Source of the DNA: Holacanthus passer
Taxonomy: Eukaryota; Chordata; Actinopteri; Pomacanthidae
Assembly (NCBI GenBank): GCA_025331565.1
Contig: JAFREQ010000003.1
Coordinates: forward strand, 13,075,001-13,139,000
DNA length: 64,000 bases
Reading direction: 5' to 3'
In this document: positions 60,359 through 64,000 of the stretch, one piece after another
Layout: every line of letters starts with the position of its first letter
Position numbering within the stretch: the first letter of the stretch is position 1
Position numbers and translations under genes: made by a program
The notes under the pieces: generated by a model
What the model was told of the DNA's origin: nothing
What the model saw: the letters and a program-made list of their open reading frames with translations, nothing else
Databases searched by the model: none

Positions 60359-63300
60359 TGCCTGATCAAACACTGAGGTTATGTCCTGTCCAGCTACACA
60401 CAACCTGTTCCATGTTCACATCCTCAAACTGCCGGATGGCCCTGCAGGATCCGACTGATTCAAAGCATATTGGGAATTTTTTTGCACATACATAAATATA
60501 TTGTAAACACATGCAATGTGGGATCAGGTGTGCCCCGACCAGCCATCACTAAGCTGAAAGAACACAGCATCTCAGTGTGTGTTATCACCACAAACTGGAC
60601 ATAACTCACATCATCCCTTTAAACACAGCAGGGACGTCAGGGAGGCAGCAACAACAGCACACAGCCTTTCATTACAGCCAGAATCTATATATCATCAAAC
60701 AGAAGCTTCTCTTTAAACAAACACACTGCTGTTGTCTGAAGGTGAAGGAGTCTCTGCACGTCAGCCAACTTAAAACTCAAAGTGGTGCCTCAACGCACAG
60801 GACAACTGAGGCAGGATCTGGAAGGATGAGATCTGTCGCTCTTACTGGTTGTCCATGTATCCAGTGAAAGGTGATTAAATGCATTTCCCCCCTTTGTGGT
60901 TCTATTTATGATGGCATTTCTATATACACACTGGCTTCAAGCAGACTCAACATACATAGAATAATTGAAGCAGAATCTCATTCATCAGCTGCACTCGTTC
61001 ACTTCTCACAAGAGCAACCCTGGCTTACATCAAAGTGGATAGAGGAGGTTTTTTGTTTGTGTTCCAGTGAAGGCTTGAACACCCTAAACAGAAGTCAAAG
61101 CTCAGTACACTCAGTACAGACATATTACACAAGTCCATTAACACACAGTCGTGGATCCTGCACAAGCCGCTTTCAGCACACAAATCAACTCCAGCATGAC
61201 ACTCTGCACCTAACATCAGGGAGTTCAATTAAAGCGGGCACAAATCTTTTCTGCCCTTTGTCTCTCCCGTGTTTTCGTTGAAATGAGTGAAGAACATGAA
61301 TCATTTCACACGAAACTAAAAAGAGTCTCTGAAACTGTCCGTTTGCCTCTGAAACACCTGAACTGGACGGGGCTGTTTTGATCCGCCCCGACCGGCAGCT
61401 GTGTACTTTAGGGACAGGGAGGGCCCTTGAGCCACACTCTCATCTCGCTGCCATTGTTTGCCCAGGTGGGCCAGGACGCCCTGTCTCTCCCCCCCCCCTC
61501 CCTCTGCCCAGCTCTCCTTCTCCTCCCTTTCACTATCTCATTCCCTCTCCCTCTCTCTCTCTCGCTCTCCATCTCTTCCTCTTTCTCCCTGGCTTCTCTC
61601 TGTCTTTGTTCCACAGGGACCTGTGGTCCAACTGAAGCTCTCAGTTACACAAAGAAACCAAATTGGCTTTCATCTGCAGCCTGTTACCAGCTGTGTGCAT
61701 TGTGCATTTGTGCTCCCTCTCAGCGCAGAAAGAGTATAGATTGTACCCGTGACACTGTTATTATTGGCTTTGAGTCATCGCTCTCCTTGCAGAAACACTT
61801 TCTTCTCTGACAACTCCAGAGTAGCTTTCTAATTTCTTATTAAAGTCTTTGTCTTGACTTTGCTCTTAGCGCTGCTGTGCGCTCCCATCTTCCTGGTTTT
61901 CGAAGCAGGTTTTGAATGCAAAAATAGGATGATGTTGAGAAGCCCCCAGAAGCCCGTTCTCCACTTCCTTCCTGGGTCAATATGTGTGCCAAGCTCTTGA
62001 CATAACACACGTAGCTTTTTTAGCTGTGTGTGTGAGAGATAGAGAGAGGAAGAGGGAGAGAGTTTCTGGCCTTGTACGCAACTCTTCTCAGGGCACCGAG
62101 AAGAACAGCTGAGAAAACAGCAGGGAACTTTCATTAGTGATCCCTGCCCCTTGTCCCCTGTCCTCCTCTCTGCTTCTTTTCACATCTTTCCATCCGTCGT
62201 CATCCTCCCTTAACCTCCCCCTTCCCTCTCTCCGATGTCCTCCCTTCCTCTCCCCATTTCCTTTATCCTGACCTCTGTCTCCTCACGCTAATCTGCCTGG
62301 CATTTCAGTCATCACATCCATACCGGATCACAAAGCCTCATCCCTTTCGGCCGGCCACAAGAGATATATGTGACAGTAAGGTATTTGTGCGTACAGTTGT
62401 TGGGAGTGGGAGCTTTACTTGAGCACATTGCAGAGCATGAGCTAGTGAGAGGCACTGAAGATATAGAAACAGAAATATCGAGCTGAAATCTACAGAATAT
62501 GTGCAGGTTACACAACTCACAAGAGTTGTGTAAAAAGGGTAAATATGGGTACAGCTCTTTCTTTCAGCACAGTAAACAGGTGGTTAAGGGAAAAAGAGGT
62601 CATATTCTTTGTCGTGCCTTCCTTTGTGAGTGGGTGTGTGTGTGCGCGCTTCCAGGTGTCCCACAGTCAAATATCTGTAGGCACAAGCCTCACAGACACC
62701 CATGCTGCAGACAGCGTTAACTCTCGAATCAGTCAAAGGCGAGCGTTACCGCGGGAGGAGAGAGTTTAACAGACTCCTTGAACTCGGCTCTTTGAATCGT
62801 CAATGCACGCCGCAGCTCGAATCAATCATAACTACAGCACCTGTTCTACAGAAATGCCAGCATCAGTTAAAAAGGCTGTGTTTGTTTGTTTGTGTGTCCG
62901 TCTGTCTGTTTTTGTTTGCCTTTTCTTCACGGGAGCAGGGGGAGAGGGGGGGAAGAAGGAGAATGGATGACTAAGTGCGGTGAATCATAAATGAGTCGAG
63001 GAGAGTGTTGCATCGGAGAGGATTGGCGTGATCGCACCAGCTACCTGTCACATTTCTGTCTGCTCTTTGTTTTCAGCCTCTCTCCTCCGCGAGCTCGACC
63101 AAGTCTTGATTTATGAACAGAAGCCATTTTGTGGGGCTAATTGCGTAAATCCGGCTGCCAAAGCCTCTGCGGACAGGGCCGTAACAGCCCTTTTAGATAT
63201 ACTGCGGACAGCTGAAGCAGAGCCGACCCTGGACCAGAATGTCGTGCCTGCGTACAACAGATGATGACCCTCAGTTTGCTCTCACCGCGCGAGCCCAGTT

Positions 63301-64000
63301 CTGAAAGGTTTATTTTACAGCAAGTTGGCTGGAGCAGAAAAAGGCACTAAACGAATATGTAAGGATTTATAGAGGATTTCTACCAGAAACATGTGAAAAC
63401 AACTGTGTTGGTTGAAATATGCACCAAGTAAGGACAGCAGCATGCTCCAACACACCTCCTGCCTCGTTTCCCGTTGTTAAGCTGGGAGTGGGGAGTGCTA
63501 TTTGCATTACAAGGTTCCTGTGGAGCAGAATAAAACGCAGACAGAGCTGTGAGCAAAACGAACACTCTCAGGGTGGCCCTGCGCTAATTGCGACCGGGGT
63601 GCATTTACTGATTATAGTTAAGTGGTCCAAAATGGTCCCCTGCTCTCTGTTGCATTGACCCACTCCCTCCCCTGGTGGATGTGGTCAATAGCAGGCCTGT
63701 TGAGATGCCTTTCCGCTGAGGGAAGAAAACAGGGTCCAATCGTGCCCGTCTCCTCGCTTCGTCTCCCGAAGGACACGGGAAAGGAAAGTCTGAGCTTATT
63801 TTAAAACAGAGTTTATAACAAAGTGAACAAAGAGGAGATGGGACAGCAAGAAGCAGCGGGCTGGCAAGTTTTCATAATTGACAAGTCTGGTGAAATGAAT
63901 GTTGAATTAAAACACAAATACCAAATTGGATCTGGAACGTGTTTTCATGTAAGTGTGAACAACGAGTGATAAAAGATTCAACCCATTTTCCTTCTCGAGG

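Larger units (their letters stand above)
51697..64000 (+). other. hipk2: hipk2 intron 2 (5' part, runs off the window)
   Basis: Starts GTAAGAGC. At least 12,304 bases with no matching acceptor plus HIPK exon 3; I looked for APEIILG and DMWSLGC and did not find them. Content is (GT)n at 57339-57388, 58547-58592 and 60301-60358, pyrimidine-rich tracts at 58020-58200, 61490-61615 and 62150-62290, and a minus-strand G-quadruplex-type motif at 58156-58188. An open frame at 63028-63264 follows an acceptor-like TTTTCAG but is out of phase with exon 2 (see rejected list). Confidence 0.85.

Noticed and set aside
61612..61680. Very strong pyrimidine tract and CCACAG with following sequence, resembling an acceptor and exon
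   Set aside because: The sequence after CCACAG does not encode HIPK2 exon 3 or any recognisable domain. Long CT-rich tracts are frequent in this intron.
63028..63264. 78-codon open frame after TTTTCAG near the window end, possible alternative exon
   Set aside because: If spliced from exon 2 at 63077 the reading frame is not that of the open frame and stops after about 13 codons. No HIPK similarity. It may be a conserved element but is not a supported exon.

Overview
This window is vertebrate nuclear DNA, most likely from a ray-finned (teleost) fish. It has GT-AG introns, abundant (CA)n/(GT)n microsatellites, fish-type interspersed repeats, and long stretches with no gene. The only gene I can identify is the 5' part of hipk2, the homeodomain-interacting protein kinase 2, on the + strand. 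The protein was assigned from recalled HIPK1, HIPK2 and HIPK3 sequences; no database search was possible.

Layout. Positions 1 to about 34,680 are upstream flank. I find no coding exon there that I can support. It holds microsatellites, two copies of a CA-flanked dispersed repeat (12271-12549 and 24485-24726), a probable SINE remnant (9485-9640), a decayed Tc1/mariner-type element with terminal inverted repeats (16091-16546), another widespread fish-type repeat (23921-24055), and a nested tandem-repeat block (33617-34530) ending about 150 bp before the hipk2 CpG-rich promoter region. From 34,681 to 35,165 lies that CpG-rich region with the presumed promoter, the 5' UTR and coding exon 1 (seven codons, MAPVYEG, the Gly split by the intron). 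Intron 1 runs 35166-50516. Coding exon 2 (50517-51696) encodes the N-terminal region and roughly the first half of the kinase domain, through DFG and the activation-loop STY motif. Intron 2 starts at 51697 and runs past the window end; exon 3 onward is not present.

How the parts fit. Exons 1 and 2 join in frame to give 399 residues plus the first two bases of an Arg codon. The rest of the kinase (from the APE region on), the homeobox-interaction region and the C-terminal domains lie beyond position 64,000. The 5' leader is rich in upstream AUGs. One of them opens a reading frame that crosses the exon 1/exon 2 junction and covers both plausible start codons of HIPK2.

No operon, CRISPR array, defence system or other multi-gene novelty is visible. 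The observations most worth following are the overlapping upstream ORF, the donor-like sequence that starts exon 2, the Gly/Ser insertion in HIPK2, the paired arm changes in the hairpin of the dispersed repeat, the tandem block beside the promoter, and one unexplained 251-codon open frame at 26326-27081.
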